This document shows positions 56,317 to 64,000 of a stretch of 64,000 nt of DNA, piece by piece. Source of the DNA: Rikenella microfusus (GTDB lineage Bacteria > Bacteroidota > Bacteroidia > Bacteroidales > VadinHA17). The position numbers were made by a program, and so were the translations under genes. Under the pieces are notes generated by a model. The model did not search any database. It was not told where the DNA came from and worked only from the letters and a program-made list of their open reading frames with translations. The stretch's first letter is position 1. Every line of letters begins with the position of its first letter. Where the stretch lies: contig DZBJ01000009.1 in the NCBI GenBank assembly GCA_022736275.1, positions 24,127 to 88,126 of the forward strand, read 5' to 3'.

Positions 56317-56955
56317 TTACGGGTGTGGGAAAGTGATACCGAATCTCTCTTCGGCCACCTGGCAGATCAGTTTCACGGTCTTGTCCAATCCCAGGAGCGA
56401 TGAGTTTATGCATAGATGGTATGACTCGGCGGCACCCCAGGTCTTGCCGCTGAAGTAATGGTAATAGGACGATCGGCCTTTGTCAGTCTTTTCAATGATC
56501 TCCCGGGCCTTGCCCTCAGTTAATTTGTGGCTTGCTGCAATTCTTCTGATACGGTCATCAATACTGGCGCTGATGAAGATATTCAGGATGTCGCGATGCT
56601 CCTTCAGGACATAATCGGCGCAACGGCCTACGAAGATGCATGATCCCTCTTCGGCAAGCATCCGCATTACGTCGCTTTGTATCTTGAACAGTGTCTCATT
56701 GCTCAGGTAATAATTAGAAAAGAACTCATCTGAAACAGAACTCCTGAGTCCCAGCAAACCCGGGAAGAGACTGAAGTGCTTCTGCTCATCAACTCTCTCG
56801 AAAAACTCCTCTTTCAGTCCGCTTTCCCTTGAAGCTATGCGTATCAGTTCCTTGTCGTAGAACGATATGCCCAGACGTGCCGATAGCTTCTGACCGATCT
56901 CCCGACCTCCGCTGCCAAGCTGTCTGCCAATGGTTATTACATATTTATCTGTCAT
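56317..56955 (-). CDS. Cytidylate kinase-like family protein
   Basis: Protein of 212 residues of the cytidylate-kinase-like group common in Bacteroidota and Firmicutes. The P-loop region reads GRQLGSGGREIG (about 10-21). Other landmarks are FYDKELI, SCIFVGRCADYVL and ISASIDDRIRRI. The function is inferred to be nucleoside monophosphate phosphorylation, but family members have not been shown to replace Cmk. A TAAATTTG box lies 23 bases upstream. Confidence 0.88.
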   Translation of the reverse strand: MTDKYVITIGRQLGSGGREIGQKLSARLGISFYDKELIRIASRESGLKEEFFERVDEQKHFSLFPGLLGLRSSVSDEFFSNYYLSNETLFKIQSDVMRMLAEEGSCIFVGRCADYVLKEHRDILNIFISASIDDRIRRIAASHKLTEGKAREIIEKTDKGRSSYYHYFSGKTWGAAESYHLCINSSLLGLDKTVKLICQVAEERFGITFPHP

Positions 56956-56978
56956 AAGCCGGAAGATTAAACTTCACT

Positions 56979-56986
56979 CAAATTTA
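56979..56986 (-). promoter_or_regulatory. Putative -7 box (TAAATTTG) of the kinase-like gene
   Basis: On the minus strand, TAAATTTG ends 23 bases upstream of the ATG at 56955. Confidence 0.5.
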
Positions 56987-57178
56987 CTGCTTTCTTCTGA
57001 AATGTTGGAATTACGGTTTAACACCGGTGTCCGCATTTCAACGCCGGGGAAAATGATAATCCCGCCATGTCCTTTATATTCCAGAACAAACCATTTAGAA
57101 TCATTATAATAGCACTCTCTGCGGGCATCTTTTATTATTTCAAAATTTTGGTTAGGTTTATGCCTCAATTCATGATGC

Positions 57179-58342
57179 ATGAAGAAGATCCTTTTCATTC
57201 TTACAGTGCTCTCTCTCATCCGTCCGGCTCCCGCAAGCGCAGGCATGGCAGACAGTGCCGATGTATATATAGTCACCTGTGCGCCAGGCACGGAGAGTTA
57301 CTCAATCTACGGCCACACGGCGCTTCGGGTGGTGATCCCCGGAACCACCTTCGACAGGGTCTACAACTGGGGTATTTTCGACTTTTCGACTCCTAACTTT
57401 GCCTACCGGTTTGCAAAGGGAAGGCTCGATTATCTCCTTGGAGCATACCCCTATGAGAATTTCCTCCGTGAGTACATCGCAGAGGGCCGTTCCGTATGGT
57501 CACAGAAACTGAACCTGACTACCGCGGAGAAGGAGAAGCTGTTTGAGCTGATAAATGAAAACCTCAGGCCTGAGAATGTAAGGTACAGATATGACTTTTT
57601 CTTTGACAACTGTGCGACCCGCGTACGTGACATAGTTGCGGCTGCCGCAACTGATACGGTTATTTTCCCGGTGAAGGAAAAGAGTTACCTGAAGAGTTTC
57701 CGCAAGCTTGTTGATCCCAATCAGAAGGTGCTGCCGTGGCTCGACCTGGGGGCTGACATGCTGCTCGGGCTGCAGGCAGACAAAAAGGCCACCCCTTCCG
57801 ATGAAATGTTCCTGCCGGTTCATCTCATGAACAACATGCTTAACACTTTCATCGTACATGATGGCACGGAGGAGCCGCTGACAGGACCCGCCGAGATTGT
57901 TGCCGATTTCTCTGCAGAAGCCGGGCCGCAGGCCAAAGCCTGGGTGCTGCAGGCGGTATTTTACATCCTTCTTGTGCTGGTTCTCCTTATAACCTTTGTC
58001 TTCAGAAAACCGAAACTTGAAAAGGCAACTGATTTCATTCTCTATCCTGTTTATTCCGCTATTGCCACTCTGCTCGTCTTTACCAACCTCTTCTCGGAGC
58101 ATGACGCACTGCACTTCAACCTGCTCTTCCTGGGGATCAATATCCTGATTCCGCTGCTTTTCATATTCCTCTTCACACGCAGAAAAGCTGTCACCCTGAG
58201 CCGGACAGCCTTCTTCATCTCGCTGTCATGGCTTCCGGTATCGCTCATTGCAGGCCAGGGCATCAATACCGCCCTGATCCCGATGGTCCTGATTATCATG
58301 GTCAGGCTTTTCAGGCACTGTGAGTTTGCCAAACAGCTTTAA
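57179..58342 (+). CDS. DUF4105 envelope protein with C-terminal membrane helices
   Basis: Protein of 387 residues. A signal sequence (MKKILFILTVLSLIRPAPAS) precedes a DUF4105 domain at about 25-170, with the conserved YSIYGHTALRV, YNWGIFDFSTPNF and FFDNCATRVRD. These Gly-His and Asn-Cys motifs recall papain-like NlpC/P60 folds, so a cysteine hydrolase of the envelope is plausible. Four to five hydrophobic helices follow from about residue 258. The role is unknown. It lies upstream of the Bat operon, separated by a weak terminator. Confidence 0.85.
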   Translation: MKKILFILTVLSLIRPAPASAGMADSADVYIVTCAPGTESYSIYGHTALRVVIPGTTFDRVYNWGIFDFSTPNFAYRFAKGRLDYLLGAYPYENFLREYIAEGRSVWSQKLNLTTAEKEKLFELINENLRPENVRYRYDFFFDNCATRVRDIVAAAATDTVIFPVKEKSYLKSFRKLVDPNQKVLPWLDLGADMLLGLQADKKATPSDEMFLPVHLMNNMLNTFIVHDGTEEPLTGPAEIVADFSAEAGPQAKAWVLQAVFYILLVLVLLITFVFRKPKLEKATDFILYPVYSAIATLLVFTNLFSEHDALHFNLLFLGINILIPLLFIFLFTRRKAVTLSRTAFFISLSWLPVSLIAGQGINTALIPMVLIIMVRLFRHCEFAKQL

Positions 58343-58354
58343 CACTTCTTTAAC

Positions 58355-58373
58355 AACCTTTAACAAGGTTTTT
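58355..58373 (+). terminator. Possible weak terminator after DUF4105 gene
   Basis: Stem AACCTT/AAGGTT with loop TAAC, followed by TTT. The stem has only two GC pairs, so termination may be partial. Confidence 0.4.
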
Positions 58374-58432
58374 GAATATCAAAAATGATCTTTGCGAATA
58401 TTTTTCGCAGAGAAGAAATAATACTAACAGTT

Positions 58433-59428
58433 ATGGAACATTCCACCGATATCAGACTCCTCAACGAGAAGATCGAGAAAGAGAGTGCTTTTGTTGACCT
58501 TGTCAGGCAGGAGATAAACAAAGTGATTGTCGGCCAGCGTCATCTGACTGATTCGCTGCTGATAGGCCTGCTCTCAAACGGTCACATACTGCTTGAAGGT
58601 GTGCCGGGTCTTGCCAAGACGCTTGCAATCAAAACTCTGGCTTCAATCATCGATACGAGGTTCAGCAGGATACAGTTCACCCCCGACCTGCTTCCGGCGG
58701 ACCTCATCGGCACAATGATCTACAGCCAGAAGAAAGAGGAATTTGTTGTTCGCAAGGGACCAATCTTTGCAAACTTCATACTTGCCGACGAGATAAACCG
58801 CTCGCCGGCCAAGGTTCAGAGTGCCCTGCTCGAAGCGATGCAGGAGAGGCAGGTTACCATCGGGGAACATACATTTAAGCTCGATGAACCCTTTATGGTG
58901 CTGGCCACACAGAACCCCATTGAACAGGAAGGTACCTATCCTCTGCCTGAGGCACAGGTAGACAGGTTCATGCTTAAGGTGGTGATCACATACCCCGAGA
59001 AGGAGGAAGAACGCATGATCATACGCGAGAACCTGGCCAGTGAGTTCCCGGTGGCGAAGACTATCCTCAACCCGAAAGATATCCTGAGGGCACGTAACGT
59101 GGTAAGGGAGGTTTACCTTGACGAAAAAATAGAGAACTACATCCTGGATATAGTATTTGCAACCAGGCAGCCTGACAAATACGGGTTGTCAAAATTCACA
59201 CCGCTTATTGCTTATGGCGCATCTCCGAGGGCGGGCATCAACCTTGCCCTGGCGGCAAAAGCCTATGCCTTTATCAGGCGCAGAGGCTTCGTGGTGCCTG
59301 AAGACGTCCGCTTCCTGTGCGCCGACGTGCTCCGGCACCGCATCGGTCTTACCTATGAGGCAGAGGCTGAGAATGTTACCCAGGATCAAATCATAACAGA
59401 GATACTGAATACTGTAGAAGTGCCGTAG
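58433..59428 (+). CDS. MoxR-family AAA+ ATPase of the Bat operon
   Basis: Chaperone-like ATPase that typically works with VWA-domain partners. The ATG at 58433 gives 331 residues; the in-frame ATG at 58385 would add an atypical 16 residues. Walker A is GVPGLAKT (about 52-59), Walker B LADEINRSPAKVQSALLEAM, sensor 1 ATQNPIEQEG and sensor 2 GASPRAGINL. It is the first gene of a run of seven co-directional genes with small gaps or overlaps, the standard Bacteroidota aerotolerance (Bat) order. Confidence 0.95.
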   Translation: MEHSTDIRLLNEKIEKESAFVDLVRQEINKVIVGQRHLTDSLLIGLLSNGHILLEGVPGLAKTLAIKTLASIIDTRFSRIQFTPDLLPADLIGTMIYSQKKEEFVVRKGPIFANFILADEINRSPAKVQSALLEAMQERQVTIGEHTFKLDEPFMVLATQNPIEQEGTYPLPEAQVDRFMLKVVITYPEKEEERMIIRENLASEFPVAKTILNPKDILRARNVVREVYLDEKIENYILDIVFATRQPDKYGLSKFTPLIAYGASPRAGINLALAAKAYAFIRRRGFVVPEDVRFLCADVLRHRIGLTYEAEAENVTQDQIITEILNTVEVP

Positions 59429-59433
59429 CCGTC

Positions 59434-59877
59434 ATGAAGTACAAACCTTTCTTCATCCTCCTCCTGACCATGATGTGCCCTGCGGCCCTGGCCCAGGATT
59501 TCATCGGTCTGCCTGTAGAGAGGATAAAAGAGATCATGTCTGCTGAAAGACCCGGGCTCGCGCTCGACAACCAGGTCAGAAATGACACCTACAGGTATCT
59601 GAAATACAGTACAGGAGATGATAACGAGACATGGGTGGTCTTCATTGATGAGAAGGGCAGATGCAACGGTGTAAGGATCACTTGCGACAATAGCTGTTAT
59701 GAGAGGAAGGTGAAGGAGCTGAAGCAGTTATACAGAGAGGGAGAGCCAGGCCTGTGGTTCTATCGGACAGGGGGTGAAGATATAAATGTGAAGTTGAAAA
59801 AGGAGTCATGGTTTTTTACCGTGACTTATGAGAGAACTAAGCAGAGAGGAAGAAGTGGAAACGACGGAACTGCTTAA
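59434..59877 (+). CDS. Small secreted protein of the Bat operon, unknown function
   Basis: Protein of 147 residues with a clear signal peptide (MKYKPFFILLLTMMCPAALA, then Q). The mature part is a small alpha/beta domain with two cysteines (ITCDNSCYE) and a central strand TWVVFIDEKGRC. I recognise no family. It starts 6 bases after the moxR stop and overlaps the DUF58 gene, so it is an integral operon member and probably acts with the Bat complex in the periplasm. Confidence 0.75.
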   Translation: MKYKPFFILLLTMMCPAALAQDFIGLPVERIKEIMSAERPGLALDNQVRNDTYRYLKYSTGDDNETWVVFIDEKGRCNGVRITCDNSCYERKVKELKQLYREGEPGLWFYRTGGEDINVKLKKESWFFTVTYERTKQRGRSGNDGTA

Positions 59878-60718
59878 GAAAGTCAGGAAGATTGAGATAA
59901 GGTCACGGGGCCTTACCCGGCAGATCTTTGCGGGGGAGTACCACAGTGCCTTCAGGGGGCGGGGAATGGCCTTCAGCGAGGTGCGTGAATACCAGTTCGG
60001 AGATGACATACGCAGCATCGACTGGAACGTCACCGCCCGGTTCGGTCATCCTTATGTGAAGATTTTCGAGGAGGAGCGTGAACTGACGGTGATGCTGCTA
60101 GTGGACGTCAGCCGCTCAGGTGATTTCGGTACCGTGTCATCAACCAAAAGGGAACTGATGACCGAGATTGCAGCCGTCCTTGCCTATTCCGTTATAGCCA
60201 ATAATGACAAGGTTGGACTCATGCTCTTCTCAGACAGAGTTGAAAAGTACATCCCACCCAAGAAGGGGCGCGGGCATATGCTCCGGATCATCCGTGAGAT
60301 GCTCAGCTATGAGCCGCAGGGGTCAGGGACCAATCTCGCGGAGCCACTGCGCTACCTGACGAACGTCATCAGAAAGAGGTGCACGGCATTCATCCTGTCC
60401 GATTTCATGGCTCCGCCATTTATCGGATCACTCCGTATCGCTGCCGGCAAGCACGACGTCGTAGCCCTCCGCATAACCGACAAAAGGGAGAAGGAGATAC
60501 CTGACGTTGGCTTCATGAAGATTTCTGATCCGGAATCGGGGAAGGAAAGCTGGATTGACACCTCTTCAGCCAGGATAAGAAACGAGTATGCCGCTCTCTG
60601 GAAGAAGCATGAAACAGCTGTCAGCAATACTTTCTTAAACTGCGCCGTGGATATGGTGTCTGTAAGTACCGGGGAAGATTACATCAAGCCCCTTATCTCA
60701 CTGTTCAAACACCGGTAG
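59855..60718 (+). CDS. DUF58 domain protein of the Bat operon
   Basis: Cytoplasmic VWA-like DUF58 protein paired with MoxR. I prefer the GTG at 59855 (287 residues, protein METTELLKKVRKIEI), because this is the usual family opening and AGAGGAAG precedes it. An ATG at 59828 adds nine residues. Landmarks are FAGEYHSAFRGRGMAF, the DUF58 signature YQFGDDIRSIDWNVTAR and the MIDAS-like LLVDVSRSGDFG. It overlaps the small secreted gene and is followed by the BatD-like gene after 4 bases. Confidence 0.92.
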   Translation: METTELLKKVRKIEIRSRGLTRQIFAGEYHSAFRGRGMAFSEVREYQFGDDIRSIDWNVTARFGHPYVKIFEEERELTVMLLVDVSRSGDFGTVSSTKRELMTEIAAVLAYSVIANNDKVGLMLFSDRVEKYIPPKKGRGHMLRIIREMLSYEPQGSGTNLAEPLRYLTNVIRKRCTAFILSDFMAPPFIGSLRIAAGKHDVVALRITDKREKEIPDVGFMKISDPESGKESWIDTSSARIRNEYAALWKKHETAVSNTFLNCAVDMVSVSTGEDYIKPLISLFKHR

Positions 60719-60722
60719 GCAT

Positions 60723-61691
60723 ATGAGAAGGCTGTTCATACTTACCGCTGTGCTTTTAATGATCTCCGCCACTGCCTCTCCGCAGGAGATCAAGGTCACC
60801 TCATCGCCTGACACTGCAACAATACTCATCGGAGACCAGACAGGCTTTACTGTCACCGCCGGGTTGCCGGCAGGTATGCAGGCAGAGATGAGTACCGTAT
60901 TTGACACACTGGCAGGAAAGATCATTGTCCTTGCAAGGATTCCCAGGGACACCACCGCTTCACCTGACGGCTCATTAACCATACAGGACCGTTATCTTAT
61001 TACGGCATTTGATTCTGGAACATACACCATTCCCCCCTTCTATGTCGAGGTGGTTTCAGGTGACAGCCTCCTGAGGGTTTATTCGGATTATTCGTTCCTC
61101 AGGGTGCTGCGACCCGATGTGACACCTCCGGACACTGCTGACGCTATATTTGACATCATCGGGCCGCGGGGTGCACCGGTGACCTTTGCAGAGGTGCTGC
61201 CGTGGCTGGTGATTGCCGTTATCGCTGCTGTGGTGTTATACATACTTGCCCGTTTCCTGCCGCGCAATCCTCTCAGAAGATTCGTCAGGCCTCCAGCTCC
61301 TACGGAGCCTGCGCATGTCATTGCCCTGCGTGAGCTGAATGCTCTTCAGGCAGAAGAGCTGTGGCAGAAGGGAGAAATAAAAGAGTACTATTCGAGACTC
61401 TCGGATATCCTGCGCCGGTACATTGACAACCGGTTCGGCATAAGCTCGCCTGAGCTGACAACCGACGAGACCGTGCGCATGCTTCAGAAGGCTGCCGTCA
61501 CAGGCGCCGGTCAGATGACGCTGGTGAAAGAACTGTTGTCGGTCTCTGACATGGTCAAGTTTGCCAAATATGTTCCTGAAAGAGGGCTGCATGAAAAGTA
61601 TCATGCCGATGCTGTGCGTTTCGTTGAGGAGACAAGGGCCCCTGATATTCAGCCAGGGGAGGAAAAAGCGAAAGGAGGGACAGATGCATAA
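60723..61691 (+). CDS. BatD/DUF4381-like single-pass membrane protein
   Basis: Protein of 322 residues. A signal peptide (MRRLFILTAVLLMISATAS) and periplasmic beta-sandwich (about 20-140) are followed by one membrane helix (about 158-180, LPWLVIAVIAAVVLYILARF). A cytoplasmic helical domain ends the protein and includes WQKGEIKEYYSRLSDILRRY. This is the usual protein between DUF58 and BatA in Bacteroidota Bat operons. Its biochemical role is not established. It overlaps the batA start by 8 bases. Confidence 0.85.
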   Translation: MRRLFILTAVLLMISATASPQEIKVTSSPDTATILIGDQTGFTVTAGLPAGMQAEMSTVFDTLAGKIIVLARIPRDTTASPDGSLTIQDRYLITAFDSGTYTIPPFYVEVVSGDSLLRVYSDYSFLRVLRPDVTPPDTADAIFDIIGPRGAPVTFAEVLPWLVIAVIAAVVLYILARFLPRNPLRRFVRPPAPTEPAHVIALRELNALQAEELWQKGEIKEYYSRLSDILRRYIDNRFGISSPELTTDETVRMLQKAAVTGAGQMTLVKELLSVSDMVKFAKYVPERGLHEKYHADAVRFVEETRAPDIQPGEEKAKGGTDA

Positions 61692-62676
61692 CATCGTGTT
61701 TGAGAACGGGTGGTTCCTCTGGTTCCTGCTGGTCATACCGCTGCTCGTGGCCTGGTACATCTACCGTCAGTCAAGGGCGCACGCCTCAGTGAAGCTCGCC
61801 ACGGCAGGATTCCTGATGAACGGTCACAAGACCTTCCGTCATTACCTGAGGCATATTCTCTTCGCCCTGAGAATCACTGTGATTGCACTTGTGATCATTG
61901 TGATCGCCAGACCGCAGAGCGTTGACAGGTGGCAGAGCTCAACAACGGAAGGCATTGATATAATCCTGGCACTCGATGTCTCCGGATCAATGCTGGCGCG
62001 CGACTTCAGTCCTGACAGGCTGGAAGCCTCAAAGAACGTCGCCACTGAGTTTATCAACGGCAGGCCCTATGACAGGATCGGACTGACTGTCTTCAGTGGC
62101 GAGAGCTTTACCCAGTGCCCTCTGACAACTGACCATGCGGTGCTGATTAACCTTATGAGGGAGGTGAAGAGCGGAATAATAGAGGACGGCACTGCCATTG
62201 GTGTAGGATTGGCCACAGCCATCAGCAGGGTCAAAGACTCGGAAGCAATAAGCAAGGTGATCATTCTGCTTACTGACGGGGTAAACAACATGGGGGCCAT
62301 TGACCCGGTTACCGCAGCTGAGATAGCAAAGACATTCGGGGTCAGGGTTTACACGATAGGTGTCGGGAGCAGGGGTTTTGCAGACTACCCGGTGCAGACC
62401 CCGTTTGGAATGCGCTACCAGAAGATGCAGGTAGAGATTGATGAAGCACTGCTGAAGCAGATTGCAGAGATGACCGGTGGAAGTTACTTCAGGGCTGTTG
62501 ACAACACAAGCCTTCAGCAGGTTTACAGTGAGATTGACAAGCTCGAAAAGTCAAAGATTGAGACACGGGAACACAGCAGGCGCGAGGAGGTATTCATCCC
62601 GTGGGCACTGGCCGCGGCAGTGATCCTTGCTCTGGAGCTGTTGCTAAGGTATCTCTTAATGAAAAACATGTCATAG
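61684..62676 (+). CDS. batA: BatA: VWA domain membrane protein
   Basis: Inner-membrane VWA protein of the aerotolerance operon, implicated in envelope stress protection. The ATG at 61684 (330 residues) follows AGGAGGGACAG; an in-frame ATG at 61561 lies deep in the previous gene. Helices lie near 10-25, 55-75 and the C terminus. The VWA domain has a complete MIDAS: ALDVSGSML (DxSxS), Thr in GTAIG and TDGVNN. Confidence 0.94.
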   Translation: MHNIVFENGWFLWFLLVIPLLVAWYIYRQSRAHASVKLATAGFLMNGHKTFRHYLRHILFALRITVIALVIIVIARPQSVDRWQSSTTEGIDIILALDVSGSMLARDFSPDRLEASKNVATEFINGRPYDRIGLTVFSGESFTQCPLTTDHAVLINLMREVKSGIIEDGTAIGVGLATAISRVKDSEAISKVIILLTDGVNNMGAIDPVTAAEIAKTFGVRVYTIGVGSRGFADYPVQTPFGMRYQKMQVEIDEALLKQIAEMTGGSYFRAVDNTSLQQVYSEIDKLEKSKIETREHSRREEVFIPWALAAAVILALELLLRYLLMKNMS

Positions 62677-62683
62677 CTTCACT

Positions 62684-63739
62684 ATGGATACGTTCAGATT
62701 CGCACATCCTGACATGCTTTACCTGCTCCTCCTGGTGCCGGTGCTGATAATCATGTGGATTTTCGGCAACAGGAGAAGGAGGCTGGCCAGGGAGCGTTTT
62801 GGTGACGCAGCACTGGTAAGGAGGCTTTCGCCTGATTATTCGCCGGCGCGAATGGCTGCAAAGTTCCTGATCAGGCTCCTGGCATTTATTTTTGCAGTGC
62901 TGACGGTAGCAAGGCCACAGTTCGGATCAAGGCTTGAGGAGGTCAAACGCGAAGGTGTGGAGGTGATTATTGCACTTGATGTGAGCAACTCCATGCTTGC
63001 AACAGATATCTCGCCCTCAAGATTGGAAAGAGCTAAACAGGCTATCTCACAGCTTGTTGACCAGCTCCGGGAGGACAGGATAGGACTCATCCTCTTTGCC
63101 GGCGATGCCTATACACAGATACCCATAACAAACGATTATCTATCGGCCAAGATGTTCCTTTCAACAGCCGGACCTGATGCAGTGTCAAAGCAGGGAACGG
63201 CAATAGGTTCAGCTATAGACCTGGGGATGAGGTCATTCACTCCGGAGAGCGATAAAAGCAGGGCGCTTGTCATTATAACTGACGGCGAAAATCATGAGGA
63301 TGATGCAGTTGTGAAAGCCAGGGAGGCCGCGGAAAAGGGCGTGGTAGTACATACTATAGGCATAGGATCGCCGGGAGGCTCTCCCATTCCGGTCAACGCC
63401 GGAGGCAGAACTGACTACCTGAAAGACAGGGACGGCAACACGGTCATCTCCAAACTCGATGAGAAGAGCCTGCAGGAGATAGCCTCAGTGACCGGTGGCC
63501 GGTATGTCAGGGCCAGTAACACCAGCATCGGACTGACTGAAATCTACAATGATATAGGCCGGATGAAGAAGAGCGAGATCAATTCAGTGATGTACACCGA
63601 ATATAATGAACAGTTCCTGATCCCTGCAACGATACTTTTCATACTGCTTCTGGCAGACCTCCTGATCGGAGACCGGAGAAATCATCTTCTCAGACGCTTG
63701 GGGATAATCGGTAGTGCAACAAAACAGGAGAGACAATGA
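62684..63739 (+). CDS. batB: BatB: VWA domain membrane protein
   Basis: Second VWA membrane protein of 351 residues, paralogous to BatA. Helices near 10-27 and 58-78 precede the VWA domain with MIDAS ALDVSNSML, GTAIG and TDGENHEDD. A C-terminal helix lies at about 310-330. It starts 7 bases after batA and its stop overlaps the batC start (ATGA). Confidence 0.94.
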   Translation: MDTFRFAHPDMLYLLLLVPVLIIMWIFGNRRRRLARERFGDAALVRRLSPDYSPARMAAKFLIRLLAFIFAVLTVARPQFGSRLEEVKREGVEVIIALDVSNSMLATDISPSRLERAKQAISQLVDQLREDRIGLILFAGDAYTQIPITNDYLSAKMFLSTAGPDAVSKQGTAIGSAIDLGMRSFTPESDKSRALVIITDGENHEDDAVVKAREAAEKGVVVHTIGIGSPGGSPIPVNAGGRTDYLKDRDGNTVISKLDEKSLQEIASVTGGRYVRASNTSIGLTEIYNDIGRMKKSEINSVMYTEYNEQFLIPATILFILLLADLLIGDRRNHLLRRLGIIGSATKQERQ

Positions 63740-64000
63740 ATGCAAAACACCTATCATACAAGCTGATAGTGACGGCCCTCTGCCTGCTGTCTGTCAACGC
63801 TTCCCTCTCCGCACAGGAAGAGAGAGAGTATATCAGGAAGGGAAACAAGCTCTACAAAAAGAGCGAGTTTGCGGGCAGCGAGGGAATGTACCGGCGTGCA
63901 CAGACATATGAAGAGCAGGGAGGCGATGCAGGATTCAACCTCGGAGGTGCGCTTTACAGGCAGGGAAGGTTCAGTGAGGCGGCAGCGGAGTATGGAAATT
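63736..64000 (+). CDS. batC: BatC-like TPR protein, 5' part (continues beyond window)
   Basis: The ATG at 63736 overlaps the batB stop. The visible 88 residues show a signal peptide (LIVTALCLLSVNASLSAQ) and the start of a TPR array (EYIRKGNKLYKKSEF, AGFNLGGALYRQGRF). Position and content match BatC, the periplasmic TPR partner of BatB. The 3' end lies outside the window. Confidence 0.88.
   Translation, partial: MNAKHLSYKLIVTALCLLSVNASLSAQEEREYIRKGNKLYKKSEFAGSEGMYRRAQTYEEQGGDAGFNLGGALYRQGRFSEAAAEYGN

Noticed and set aside
56974..57180. Minus-strand open frame of 68 codons filling the gap before the DUF4105 gene
   Set aside because: The residues look protein-like, but the frame runs through the promoter box of the kinase-like gene, starts inside the DUF4105 start region and has no promoter or family match.

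Overview
The window comes from a member of the Bacteroidota, most likely an environmental Bacteroidales-type lineage. The evidence is the gene content: pyrBI, a GH92 mannosidase, a BtuG-like lipoprotein, the Bat aerotolerance operon, DUF5916, DUF4293 and DUF4105 proteins, a serine protease with a type IX secretion (T9SS) C-terminal domain, and a PorE-like OmpA protein. The phylum's -7 promoter motif TAnnTTTG also recurs just upstream of many starts. I see no phage, insertion sequence, integrase, CRISPR array or rRNA. The only tRNA recognised is tRNA-Arg(UCU).

Layout. 1-9.7 kb: end of rny (RNase Y) overlapping wecB, a nucleoside phosphorylase, a DUF5916 gene broken by an internal deletion, DUF4293, pyrB-pyrI, and a namZ-tauE-yigZ operon. 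9.8-15.5 kb: two phosphoesterases, then queE abutting a PorE-like gene. 15.7-24 kb: the most unusual region. It holds a soluble histidine kinase, a membrane-anchored TPR protein placed like an anti-sigma factor, a tiny double-glycine leader peptide gene, an exported TPR-CHAT protease homologue with its His/Cys dyad, an ECF sigma factor and a C39-peptidase ABC exporter (PCAT). 24.1-30 kb: a DUF349 protein, pyrG and yidC. 30-34.4 kb: a LacI regulator, a decayed transglutaminase-like gene and a GH92 mannosidase. 34.4-43 kb: a cobalamin riboswitch followed by btuB, a btuG-like gene, a T9SS trypsin-like protease and btuF-btuC-btuD. 43-48.6 kb: a TlpA-type oxidoreductase, ComB-like phosphatase, YihY/BrkB protein, BioG-like esterase, a structured-RNA candidate and an AraC regulator. 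48.7-52.3 kb: two tandem fused LeuC-LeuD-type dehydratases. 52.3-58.4 kb: tRNA-Arg, trkH, a cold-shock protein, a methyltransferase, an epimerase, a cytidylate-kinase-like protein and DUF4105. 58.4-64 kb: the Bat operon (MoxR, small secreted protein, DUF58, BatD-like, BatA, BatB, start of BatC).

How the parts work together. The B12 block is a self-contained uptake route: a riboswitch-controlled outer-membrane receptor with its surface lipoprotein partner, then a periplasmic binding protein and an inner-membrane ABC importer, with one extra secreted protease inside the cluster. The Bat block is the usual MoxR/VWA envelope-stress module. The best candidate for an undescribed system is 16.5-23.8 kb, where regulator-like, protease-like, small-peptide and peptide-exporter genes interlock through divergent promoters and a convergent overlap. 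Two genes (3.1-5.2 kb and 31.2-32.2 kb) carry internal deletions. These may be real decay or an assembly artefact.
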